The translations under genes were made by a program, and so were the position numbers. A DNA stretch of 55,990 bases from Guyanagaster necrorhizus. Taxonomy: Eukaryota > Basidiomycota > Agaricomycetes > Agaricales > Physalacriaceae. Positions 1 through 8,444 of the stretch are shown here, piece by piece. The notes under the pieces were generated by a model. It saw nothing but the letters and a program-made list of their open reading frames with translations, was not told the DNA's origin and made no database searches. Positions within the stretch are counted from its first letter, which is position 1. The number at the start of each line of letters is the position of its first letter. Location of the stretch: contig NW_025064914.1 of NCBI RefSeq assembly GCF_019112545.1, positions 200,886 through 256,875 of the forward strand, read 5' to 3'.

Positions 1-328
1 CATCAATGGCTGTGCATCTTTGATCAATGTGATCAGACTTGCTGATCATATTTCGATCATAGTCTTTTTATTTTTAGCATGTCCTCTTGTAATAGTATTA
101 GTGCATTTAGGGCCAAGTGCTGGGACCTCACATGCAGCCTAACCCCTCTGGTATTAGTCTGTTACTAGGCCATGCACTCTGCTTATTGTTACTCCAGTTT
201 ATCATTATGATAGCGAGGTTTCTGTGTGCTCTAGTCCTATTTTCTGTTACATGGTTACTGGCCTGGAATGCGGCCCATGTATTCGCAATTTTCACAATTT
301 TACATGCCTGAACGAGGAGAGGGCGTGT
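1..328. mobile_element. Element X, copy 1 (terminal 328 bp, cut by window edge)
   Basis: This segment aligns without gaps to 15,758-16,085, and the match stops at the same base in both places (after GGGCRTGT). On the right the sequence turns at once into the minus-strand gag of G1 copy A. The block is therefore one end of an inserted element, and the element sits inside copy A. No coding region is visible. Its six CpG sites are all lost in the second copy, so this is the younger of the two. Its class is unknown; the other end lies outside the window. Confidence 0.75.
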
Positions 329-1489
329 CAGCGGGGTCGGCTTTTTGGAGGACTCCTGTAGCGTCGTTGCCTCCGCTTTCTGCCTCTGTCGCTCCTTGTA
401 CATCTCGATGATTCGTTCCTTCCATTCATCATATCCTACGGGCATCAGCATTTTGACGCCCATAGCCGAGATCATCGTGAGGTACGAGGAGGGGACTCCT
501 CACTTGAGCGCCTCCACCATTCTCCCGTCGTTTGCCGTATCTTCCCTGATTCCGGCAAGTTTCGCGAGCCGTTCCAACTCGTCGAAATAGTCCGTCGCCG
601 CTTTGTCTCCCATTTTGTATTCCTTGATCTTTTGCTTGTGTACTTCTTGTACCGCGGGATCAATAAATTTGTCGTTCAGCATGCGTTTAAAGACCGGCCA
701 CGAGGGATAGCGATAATGTTCCCTGGTGGTGGATCGGAAGTTCGGGGAAATAAGAATCCACCACGTTTTAGCCTTGTCTTCTAAGTAGGAGGTGGCGAAA
801 GCGACTTTGTTCATGTCGGTCCCGATGTACCCGATATAGACCTCGAAGTACTGTTCGCAGTCCACCAGGAACCGGTCAATATCGTCGGAGACCCCCTTGA
901 AGGGGCGCGGCTTCCGAAGAAGATCAGGATGACATTGTAAGACGTTTGCGTTGTGAGGGAGCGCCCCCATCGGGTTAGGCCACCCGTCGAATGGCGGTTG
1001 CTTCCATTCCGTGGGTGGTCCGGGGAAAGAGTGCAGAGAGTTGTCGTCAGCGATCGGGCTTCCTTTCGGATCGGTTACCCGGACGATCACTCCGTCTCGC
1101 ACTGTGAAACCGAGGCGGACCGCCTCGGGGTCGTCCCGAATGGGGTCCTTCCCACTTGATTCTGCTTGATCCGGGGGGGGTTGTCCGCCGAGAAGCCGGC
1201 TCCCCCTGCCGGTCCAAGGGTTTTGGGTGTGAACTGCCTGCCATGCCGGTCGATTCCTGGTTCGAATGAGCCGTGAAGCCATGCTTCGGATTGACGGGTT
1301 GTCGTCGGCCCGACTTCGGATGGAGGGGGCGACGTAGACGGCTCGTTTTGTTGGTGCGGAGGGGGGGGGGGGTGCGTGGCATTGGTGCTGGTGCCTTTGT
1401 TTTATCGGGCCGATACGGGGGAATCGGCATGAGGGGATCCTCTGGGTGCCGTCGCCCATATTCCCTCCATGCGTATTCCGTCGCGGCAT
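329..1489 (-). pseudogene. G1 copy A gag capsid domain (retrotrans_gag), interrupted
   Basis: On the minus strand this is the capsid-like region of Gag. It contains FKGVSDDIDRFLVDCEQYF, the tryptophan motif EDKAKTWWILISPNF, and MLNDKFIDPAVQEVHKQK, which all align with copies B, D and F. The frame enters from ORF2 through a 12-G homopolymer (1,361-1,372). One in-frame TGA (500-502) sits where copies B and D have CAA (Gln). The protein is cut after LQESSKKPTPLT by element X, before the zinc knuckle that copy B keeps. Gag would package element RNA into cytoplasmic particles; this copy cannot make full-length Gag. Confidence 0.85.
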
Positions 1490-3062
1490 ACTGTAAGATT
1501 TTTTCTTTTTCGGTACCTGGTGCGTACCTGTATTCGAGTCCTAAGGACGTCGCTTGCCAGCGCGCGTCCTGCCATAAGTAGTTTCTGCCCTGCTCGTACA
1601 ACTCCTGATACTCTTTGCCCCTGGCTCTCTCAATCTCTTCTCGCAGTGCTTCTTCATCTGTGTCCTCTCCTGCTCGTTCTAGTTGTCGCCGATATGGATC
1701 ATCACTGTCCTCGTCGTCCTCCTCGTCGCCCTCGTCCCCGCTGTCCCCTTCCCCGAGGAGGGAACTGACGGGCTGGTCGTAAATTGACGGTTCGAGGGGG
1801 CGAAGGGTCGTCGGGGACCCGCCCGTTGATTTGAGTGCTAGGTCCGGCCTCTCCTCGATCACTGGTTCGTGCGATGGGAGGGCTTCGTAGCCGGCTATAG
1901 CGCGTTCCTCCGCGCGCTCTCGTTTCCTCCAGTTCTCGGCTATAGCGGCTGAAGAGTCGCTGGAACTCGGGATTGAGAAACTGTCGAGCGATCCTACTGC
2001 CCAGGAATCGCTGGAGGGCCCTGTCGGAGACGTGGGCATTGTCGGGTACTCGGAGCCCGTAGGCTCCGAGGACGGAGTCGGCGTCCGACGAGATGGTGTC
2101 GGTTCGGGCGGGGTATTCGAGGTCGACAGTCTGGGGTTCTCCTGTTCTCCCTCGCCGGATGGCCTCGTTCCAGCTGACAATGCTGGCGGGTCCTGTCCAT
2201 GGGTCGTCCTCTGAGTCGGGCTCTCTGAAAGGGGAGCCGTTGTCGGAACGGAGCTCATACTCCCTAGGGGAAGCTGACCCCATCCTTTCGATCTCCTCTC
2301 TTCTTCTCTGCGCTCGTCCTTGTCTGTCATACTCTGCGGCTTCGTACCGCTCTCGGGCTTCCTCCTGAACGTAGTCGGCGAGCTCCTCTTGAGTTCGCCT
2401 GATTGCCTCGTCTCGCTCTTGGTTCTGCTGCTGCTGCCTGACTGCTGTATCGTAGTCGAAGGGGACGCTAAGGTCCCACTCCGGGAATATTCTTTGTATG
2501 ATCCTCCTCGTGGCGGCCCTCCCCCTTTCACTGGCGGTTTCATTCTCGGGCTCGCTTCCAACGTGGAGGTGTCGGAATGGGTCGCCTGCCGCGGAGATAG
2601 CGATATCTGCGTTGTCGTAATCAGGGTGGATATCTCTTCCTCGCGGGTTGTCGACCCCCAGCCTGCTGACAGACGGGCTGGAGTCAGAGTTGGGCTCGGT
2701 GGGGGTCTCGGGGGGGTTCTGGGGGGAGTCGGGACCTTCGCGGGGTCCCGCAGCCATCCGAGCGGCATCAAGGGAGTCCCTAGCACGGTTTCCAATCCCT
2801 GAGGGAATTGGGGAGGCGGGATGCTCGGGGGATCCTGCCGGAGTGACATAGTTGGAGACCTCGGCGGGCTCCTGAGCGACGTTCGTCGTCCACGGATTCC
2901 AGAACCCTGTGAGAGTAGGGTGGCGGTCTCCGACGTGTCGTCGGGGGCGTTCTGGTCCTTCCTCCTCGTGAAGGCTCCTCGGATCCGGGTTGCTATTCCC
3001 GGCTTCTGATACGGGTCCCCCTTGCGGGAAGAAGGACGTTCTGGCGGAGGGGGGGATGTCAT
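1047..3062 (-). CDS. G1 copy A ORF2: +1 frame gag-region protein
   Basis: This 671-codon frame starts MTSPPPPERP, and the ATG is also present in copies B and F. It contains a basic patch (RIRGAFTRRKDQN) and, late in the frame, SIYDQPVSSLL followed by an acidic run (EGDEEDDEDSDD). Copies D and F keep the SIYDQP/acidic block in the frame that is +1 relative to their ORF1 homologue, so the offset is ancestral. The last part of the frame (about 1,047-1,360) lies downstream of a 12-G tract and looks out of frame; the homologous protein continues in the next frame (500-1,489). The centre may be only a by-product of high CpG/GC content. Confidence 0.5.
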   Translation of the reverse strand: MTSPPPPERPSSRKGDPYQKPGIATRIRGAFTRRKDQNAPDDTSETATLLSQGSGIRGRRTSLRSPPRSPTMSLRQDPPSIPPPQFPQGLETVLGTPLMPLGWLRDPAKVPTPPRTPPRPPPSPTLTPARLSAGWGSTTREEEISTLITTTQISLSPRQATHSDTSTLEASPRMKPPVKGGGPPRGGSYKEYSRSGTLASPSTTIQQSGSSSRTKSETRQSGELKRSSPTTFRRKPESGTKPQSMTDKDERREEERRSKGWGQLPLGSMSSVPTTAPLSESPTQRTTHGQDPPALSAGTRPSGEGEQENPRLSTSNTPPEPTPSRRTPTPSSEPTGSEYPTMPTSPTGPSSDSWAVGSLDSFSIPSSSDSSAAIAENWRKRERAEERAIAGYEALPSHEPVIEERPDLALKSTGGSPTTLRPLEPSIYDQPVSSLLGEGDSGDEGDEEDDEDSDDPYRRQLERAGEDTDEEALREEIERARGKEYQELYEQGRNYLWQDARWQATSLGLEYRYAPGTEKEKILQYAATEYAWREYGRRHPEDPLMPIPPYRPDKTKAPAPMPRTPPPLRTNKTSRLRRPLHPKSGRRQPVNPKHGFTAHSNQESTGMAGSSHPKPLDRQGEPASRRTTPPGSSRIKWEGPHSGRPRGGPPRFHSARRSDRPGNRSERKPDR

Positions 3063-3264
3063 GAAAAGGGAGGTCGGGGGTTACGTTTCGTAAAATACGT
3101 TGAATCTGCTGGAATGCTTGATAGTGCCTGACTATCCAAGCTGCTACTGATTGTCGTCCGCGGCAGAGGGTGATGATGGCGAGAAGTCCGAGCAAAGTTC
3201 CAATGATGGAAGCGATTAGCTCAAAGAAGTCGTGATTGAGGTCGGCGGTTGTTACTGGCGGCAT
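1702..3264 (-). CDS. G1 copy A ORF1: N-terminal hydrophobic gag-region protein
   Basis: This open frame of about 520 codons begins at an ATG 57 nt inside the LTR end. The same ATG is present in copies B (13,177), D (17,427), E (48,998) and F (49,677). The first 65 residues contain a hydrophobic segment (FFELIASIIGTLLGLLAIIT, about residues 13-32) followed by a conserved block (LCRGRQS...RHYQAFQ) that can be read in all five copies, interrupted only by stops. The rest is rich in Arg, Glu, Pro and Ser. A block near residues 410-470 (YGLRVPDN...) is also recognisable in copies D and F. The frame overlaps ORF2 in the +1 frame for more than 1.3 kb. It may be a separate membrane-anchored protein or the N-terminus of Gag joined by +1 frameshifting. 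The function is unknown. Confidence 0.65.
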   Translation of the reverse strand: MPPVTTADLNHDFFELIASIIGTLLGLLAIITLCRGRQSVAAWIVRHYQAFQQIQRILRNVTPDLPFHDIPPSARTSFFPQGGPVSEAGNSNPDPRSLHEEEGPERPRRHVGDRHPTLTGFWNPWTTNVAQEPAEVSNYVTPAGSPEHPASPIPSGIGNRARDSLDAARMAAGPREGPDSPQNPPETPTEPNSDSSPSVSRLGVDNPRGRDIHPDYDNADIAISAAGDPFRHLHVGSEPENETASERGRAATRRIIQRIFPEWDLSVPFDYDTAVRQQQQNQERDEAIRRTQEELADYVQEEARERYEAAEYDRQGRAQRRREEIERMGSASPREYELRSDNGSPFREPDSEDDPWTGPASIVSWNEAIRRGRTGEPQTVDLEYPARTDTISSDADSVLGAYGLRVPDNAHVSDRALQRFLGSRIARQFLNPEFQRLFSRYSRELEETRARGGTRYSRLRSPPIARTSDRGEAGPSTQINGRVPDDPSPPRTVNLRPARQFPPRGRGQRGRGRRGGRRGQ

Positions 3265-3306
3265 TCGGTTTCTCAGCACAATTGGGCTTGAGAAAGGGAA
3301 GGTGAA

Positions 3307-3319
3307 AGCTTCGAGCTAA
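3307..3319 (-). other. Primer binding site of copy A (self-priming type)
   Basis: One base separates it from the LTR end. On the minus strand it reads TTAGCTCGAAGCT, a perfect complement of the LTR-internal site at 3,472-3,484. It does not show the TGG start of a usual tRNA 3'-end primer site. Equivalent sites follow the LTRs of copies B, D, E and F. Confidence 0.65.
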
Positions 3320-3471
3320 TTGTTAGGCCCAAGCGTCACGTGGACTGATACACGTGATAAACAGATGTCCCTTCGCACTTCGAGGGATCACCTGAGTTCA
3401 CTAATATAAGTATCCGAACCGTGTGACTCAAGGTCAGAAGTAGACTCGAGGTAGAATGGTATGAATAAACT

Positions 3472-3484
3472 TTAGCTCGAAGCT
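3472..3484 (-). promoter_or_regulatory. Predicted transcript 5' end / self-primer of copy A
   Basis: The minus strand reads AGCTTCGAGCTAA. It is exactly complementary over 13 nt to the minus-strand sequence just inside the LTR (plus coordinates 3,307-3,319). By analogy with Tf1 and sushi, the 5' end of the transcript could fold back and prime reverse transcription. The role is inferred; the complementarity is seen directly. Confidence 0.65.
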
Positions 3485-3510
3485 GGGGTATACCAGCAAG
3501 AGCTGTCGGT

Positions 3511-3518
3511 CTTAAATA
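3511..3518 (-). promoter_or_regulatory. TATA-like box in LTR of copy A
   Basis: The minus strand reads TATTTAAG. The predicted self-primer (AGCTTCGAGCTAA) begins 34 nt downstream, the spacing expected for a transcription start. The same box and spacing appear in the other G1 LTRs (TATATAAG or TATTTAAG), which supports a functional promoter. Confidence 0.65.
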
Positions 3519-3744
3519 CTACATAGGTGTCGCTAAGAATATAACTACTAATTGTGTCGTTCTGTGTCTATGGTGCCCGTTGCCCTTGGGCATCGCTGTT
3601 GTACATAAAAAGGTAATTGTGCGTCGTCGAGCGTTGTCATCTCCAGGTGGTTCAGTTGTGCTTACTAAGCCTTTTCCCGTGGTCTTGTGCTATGACTAAG
3701 CATAAATAGGGGTAAAAGAAAAGGAAAAAAGGAAAATCGTAACA

Positions 3745-6330
3745 AAAACAGCCTTCCAGACCCATTATGGTTCCTTCGAATGGCACGTCATGCCTTTTGG
3801 CCTCACAAATGCTCCAGCGGCATTCCAATGATTTGTGAATGATATATTCTCTGACATGCTTGACATATCAGTAGTGGTCTACCTTGACGACATCCTCATA
3901 TATTCTGACAACCCGGAAGATCACCAGAAACATGTTCATGAGGTCCTATGCAGGCTTAGAGCTAATGGACTCTATTGCAAAGGTTTCAAATGTGAATTCA
4001 ACTGGGATTCCATGGAATATCTAGGCTACATCCTATCACCTGAAGGACTTCGCATGTCTGAAGAAAAAGTCAAGGCCATTGTCAACTGGCTGGTGCTGCA
4101 AAAAGTCAAGGACATCCAATCTTTTCTTGGCTTTGCCAACTTCTACCATTGCTTCATACACGAATATAGCGATATTGTCCTCTCCCTTACACAACTCACC
4201 CACAAGAGAACCCCATGGAAATTTGACAACAAATGCTTGGCTGCCTTCAATGAGTTGAAACAGGCCTTTACACATACCCCCATCCTTACCCACTGGGTCC
4301 CCGATCGAAAGATAGTGGTGGAAACCAACACCTCCAACTATGCAATTGCAGCTATCCTCTCCATCTATCTTGAAGATGGCAAAATTCACCCCATTGCTTT
4401 CTGCTCTCAGAGCCTCCACAATGCTGAACTCAACTATGACACCCATGACAAAGAGCTTCTAGCCATTTTTGAAGCCTTTAAACATTGGCAGCACTACCTT
4501 GAAGGCTCCACAGACTCCATCGATGTCGTAACAGACCACAAAAACCTTGAATACTTCGCCACCACTAAGATTCTAACCCACCGACAGGTCTGCTGGTCCG
4601 AATACCTATCTCAGTTCAACCTAGTAATCTGGTTCCACCTTGGAAAACTTGGTGGGAAACTGGATGTGCTCACTAGACAATGGGATGTCTACCCTAAAGA
4701 GGGGGATAGTCAATATGCCCAAATCAACCCCCACAATTTCTGACCTGTGTTCACCCAAGAACAACTCTCTGCATCACTCCAAGCAACCTATCTCGAAGGC
4801 CCCACCCTATGGGCTAGTGCCATCATGGATATCGACAAACTCCACACTGATATCAGACAAGCACAATCCTCTGATGCTATGTCCTCTGATGGCCTCCACC
4901 AGGCCAAGGCTGCTTCTGAATCCTCTCCCTCTCAATGGTCCATTGACAAATCCAACATCCTTCACTTCGAAGGCTGCATCTATATCCCAGACTCTGACAA
5001 TCTCCATCTCTGTATACTACAGAACAATCATGACCACATCTTGGCAGGTCACTTTGGTCAAAACTGGACATTAAAACTAGTCTGGCAGAACTACACCTGG
5101 CCAAAGATGCATGAATATGTCTGACACTATGTTAAGTCCTGCACAGTTTGTGGGTGCAACAAGGCACTCAGACACTGCCTCTATGGGTTACTGAAACCTC
5201 TGCTAGTTCCCAAATAGCCATGGGATTCCATTTCCATGGACTTCATTGAACAACTACCAGACTCCAATGGATTCACCACCATCTTAGTAGTCATAGACTG
5301 AGCTAGCAAGCAAGCCATCTTCATTCCCACTCATGACACCATCAACTCCATGGAGCTCACCCAACTTTTCCTTATCCACATATTCTCCAAACATGGGGTA
5401 CCCAGTCACATCACATCTGACTGCGACTCTGAATTCGTCTCTCAATTTACTCGTGCCTTAGCTGTGGCCCTTGACATGGAACTCCACCTTACCTCTGGTT
5501 ATCATCCAGAGGCCAATGGCCAAACTGAATAAGCAAACCAAACCCTGGAACAATACATCTGCATCTACTGCTCCTACCAGCAGGACAACTGGGACACCCT
5601 CTTACCCATTGCTGAATTCGCCTACAATAATGCCCCTAACACGTCCACCAGAATTTTCCCATTCTTCGCTAACAAGGGTTACCACCCCAACATCACCGTT
5701 CACCCTGAAAGGGATATCGCCTCTGCCCAGGTCTGAGATTTCATGGTCAACCTTGATGAACTCCATCAATTACTGAAGGATGAAATTTCTGAAGCCCAGT
5801 CTTGCTACAAGACCCAAGCAGACAAGCACTGGATTCCGGCACCTCTGTTCACAGTGGGGGACAAGGTCTATCTCAGCTCCAAACATATCAAAACCACCTG
5901 CTCAACCAGAAAATTCTTGGAGAAATACCTTGGTCCTTTTGAAATCATAGCCCAACCTGGTACCCACTTCTTTACCCTAAGGCTTCCACCGGACCTCCGG
6001 TCCATTCACCCTATCTTCCATGTGTCACAATTGGAACCCATAGAAGAAAACACCATTCCTAACCGAATCCAACCACCACCACCTCCAGTTGAAGTTGACA
6101 GAGAAGAACATTTCGAAATAGCCCAAATCCTTGACTCTAAACTGGACTGCCAGTTCTGCTGCCCACTGCTGTACAAAATCCAGTGGCTAGGATACGAAGG
6201 TACCAACGAAGAATTTGCTTGGTTACTGGCCTCTGAGTTCTCCACCGATGAATTTATTGAAGAATTCCACCACCAATACCCAGACAAACCAGGACCTTTG
6301 TCCAAAGTTATTCAAACATCCCATTCCTAA
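3745..6330 (+). pseudogene. pol: G2 pol: RT, RNase H, integrase, chromodomain
   Basis: A single reading frame runs through the whole stretch with seven stops (TGA at 3,829, 4,741, 5,122, 5,299 and 5,734; TAG at 5,215; TAA at 5,530). The RT part starts mid-domain ([11 protein letters not shown]) and contains the catalytic VVYLDDILIYS. RNase H has HDKELLAIFEAFKHWQHYLE and TDHKNLEYF. The integrase has a zinc-binding N-terminus and a core with SMDFIEQLPDS, TSDCDSEFVSQ (usual Arg-Gly changed to Cys-Asp) and YHPEANGQTE. A chromodomain (HFEIAQILDSK...QWLGYEG) ends the protein. Five of the seven stops are TGA, as expected from CGA to TGA transitions. The polyprotein would copy and integrate the element; it is inactive here. 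Confidence 0.9.
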
Positions 6331-6512
6331 TACAGTGCTACTCTGGACACCACCAATGCCCCACCTTACTATTTCAATTCTAACCACTAATTACCACCGT
6401 TCAATCACCTTTCCTACACTTTCAAAGTCAAAAAAAAAAAAATTTTGCATTTACATTTTTATCCACCACCAACATCCGATGCCCTTTTCTATATACATTT
6501 TGTACAAAATAT

Positions 6513-7799
6513 TTACAAAGAAGCGGAACCCAAACTCTCCTCCCACTCCTTCAACTCCTCTATATCCTTGTCCAGCCCCTTCAACATCACCTCCCGAAGA
6601 TCCTCCACCTTCTGATCCCTCTCATCCTTGAAAATCAGTTGGACCTTCTTCCAGACCTCCACCTTGGACTCCGAAAACAGCTCCGAAGGAGATGACATAT
6701 CATCAGAACTGTAGTCATCTTGAAGACCTGCCACAGTATCATGAACATCTGCCACCTCATCTGCCAACTCATCCATGTGACACATCAACTTGCATATCAA
6801 TTGTGAAAGTTGGTGGAGACCAGTGGAGACCTCCACACTGCTGATCACCTCGCTCATGGTGACCCCCTTGTTGAACGAACAGGCAGTTTTCTTGATCTTG
6901 CAGTGAGAGCAAGTCCACCCTCAACCGGTGCCTTCAGTTACCAGGTGTGCATAACACCAGGCACCATCTTGACGACAGTGCATACAACTCCCTAAAAACA
7001 AAAAAGCTAAGTTGAGCCATGAAAGAAAACCAAGACACTTACTTTCACCATCCAACAATTCCTCACCCCCTGCCAGTCCTGCCACTTCCAACTTTGCCTG
7101 CTTTTTGGGGCTAACAACCACCTCTGTCCCACTGCCATCCACTATGCTCCTTGACCTGAACTTGCATTTACAGCCTTTCTCTGCCGGACCCACTGCCCTT
7201 CTCTTCCTCTCCCGCACCCTCTTCCTCCTCTCCAGAGTCCCCTCGGATTCCTCAGACTCATCATCCCCCTCAGTCCCCTTGTCCTGTTCATCATTGGATT
7301 CTGGAGGCATAGGGTGAGTCACCTTCTTGAAGTGAAGACCAAGGCCAGGACCAAACCATTCCGCCAACACTCGATGCAGCCGAAAATCAACAGCCTCCGC
7401 GGGGGTCATCTGCAACCCATCCTCTGTAACTATCCCCTCCGGCTCTATGTCCTCAGCCTCAGCCCTCGCTGCTGCCTCCACAGCCTCCCTCTCCTCAGCT
7501 TCCCTCTGAGCTGCCTCTTTCAATGCCTCCTCTGCCTCCTTAGCCCACCTCTCTATGGCCTGCCGAACCTCCTCCCTCTTCCTCTCCAACTCCTCCTTCT
7601 GCTTCTTTTTCTGCATCTCCCAGGCCACACAGTCCACCCAGACCCTTTCCTCCTGCTTCCACTCCCCTTGCTATTCCAAATGGCTCTCCACGGCCTCCGC
7701 ATATTCCTCCTCCGCAGTTCGCCATTCCAGACAAAACAATTCCTTGGCCTCTTCAGGGCCATCAGGGGTGAATTCCCTCACCAAAGGCTTGGGAGTCAT
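6513..7799 (-). pseudogene. Antisense Cys-rich coiled-coil ORF in 3' part of G2
   Basis: Read opposite to pol, this frame starts MTPKPLVREFTPDGPEEAKE at 7,799. It continues as a long charged alpha-helical region (repeated EEAEEALKEAAQREAEE-type sequence), an acidic/basic linker, and a Cys cluster (CMHCRQDGAWC, then CSHCKIKKTAC) with C-x2-C pairs. It ends in a coiled-coil tail with the stop at 6,513. A 51-nt intron with GTAAGT...TTTTTAG fits between the basic linker and the Cys cluster near 6,980-7,035 and joins the frames. There are two in-frame stops, one after VESHLE and one TGA before the second Cys pair. It lies between pol and the 3' LTR. It may be a DNA-binding or Zn-cluster-like accessory protein; the function is not known. 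Confidence 0.6.
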
Positions 7800-7937
7800 G
7801 AGTGACAATATGTGGCGAGCGATGACATAGGCAAAGATGGTGGTTTCAGATCAAGCTGAAAAAACTCCCATGGCCACCAACAATCTTCCATGTGGCCCCA
7901 CCAGCCATCAGGATCTGCGCTCTTGAGGGCAAGAATG

Positions 7938-7952
7938 CTAAGAGGGGGATAC
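7938..7952 (+). other. Polypurine tract of G2
   Basis: The purine-rich run AAGAGGGGGATA lies directly 5' of the LTR start TGTTACATGC. This is the usual priming site for plus-strand DNA synthesis in LTR retrotransposons. Confidence 0.75.
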
Positions 7953-8444
7953 TGTTACATGCATGCCACTGGCCTCCGTGTCATCTCAACCAACCATGAA
8001 TCCAATCACACTACCCACCAGACTCCGACCGCTTCCCATTACCTACTAATTTCATTTCACCAGTATCATTTCACATCTGTATTTCACATTGTAATATCTA
8101 GACCCTGAACTCGGTAACGAATACTGACACCAGAACCCAATGGAACCCAACTCGGAATTAGCTACTATTAGTATATAAAGCCATGTACATCATCATAGCT
8201 ACTCAGTTCAAATATCAACTTGGATAAGCCATCTACACTTCGTACTCACCCCTCCCTATCTCATCCATTGGATTCTGCTCTGAAGGATACTCCTGTTCAC
8301 TTCTCTGACAGAACTCTATTCTGTCCATCCAGATCCTTGGGCTCTGACTCAAGGGTGACATTGCCAATAGCTTCGTCAACACCCATGCACTCCGCCGGAC
8401 TCCATGCATGCACTCAAGCCCACTTGATTGGCATGTTCCTAACA
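7953..8444 (+). repeat. 3' LTR of G2 (492 bp)
   Basis: The repeat has TGTTAC...CTAACA ends, with a polypurine tract on its left and a TATA box (TATATAAA) near 8,171. Immediately right of it the minus-strand RT of copy B resumes in the middle of the YLDDIL motif region. The 5' LTR is outside the window, so the LTR is inferred from its ends, the tract and the junction. Confidence 0.82.

Larger units (their letters stand above)
329..3744 (-). mobile_element. G1 Ty3/gypsy copy A (5' LTR, primer site, gag; truncated by X)
   Basis: Read on the minus strand this is the 5' part of an LTR retrotransposon: LTR, self-primer site, then gag. It ends where element X was inserted in gag. It is the only CpG-rich member of its family here and has long open frames, so it is the youngest copy. 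Its LTR abuts the RT domain of gypsy G2 at 3,744/3,745, so it inserted into G2. The pol region and 3' LTR must lie left of the window. Confidence 0.9.
3321..3744 (-). repeat. 5' LTR of G1 copy A (424 bp)
   Basis: The LTR has the ends TGTTA...TAACA. On the minus strand it starts TGTTACGATTTTCC and ends CCTAACA. The same ends and internal blocks recur in the other G1 LTRs at 13,235, 16,901, 23,883, 24,080, 27,026, 48,525 and 49,149. A TATTTAAG box on the minus strand lies at 3,511-3,518. Confidence 0.92.
3745..8444 (+). mobile_element. G2 chromodomain Ty3/gypsy (3' two thirds)
   Basis: This is a gypsy element distinct from G1 in its protein sequence. It has RT, RNase H, integrase and chromodomain in order, then an antisense ORF, a polypurine tract and a 3' LTR. 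Its 5' end is cut by insertion of G1 copy A at 3,744/3,745. Its 3' LTR ends at 8,444 inside the RT region of G1 copy B, so G2 inserted into B. It keeps some CpG sites, intermediate between A and B. Confidence 0.88.

Noticed and set aside
2320..2802. Plus-strand ORF of 160 codons opposite the G1 copy A gag
   Set aside because: Antisense shadow of GC-rich gag; no start context, no homology to the other copies in that frame.
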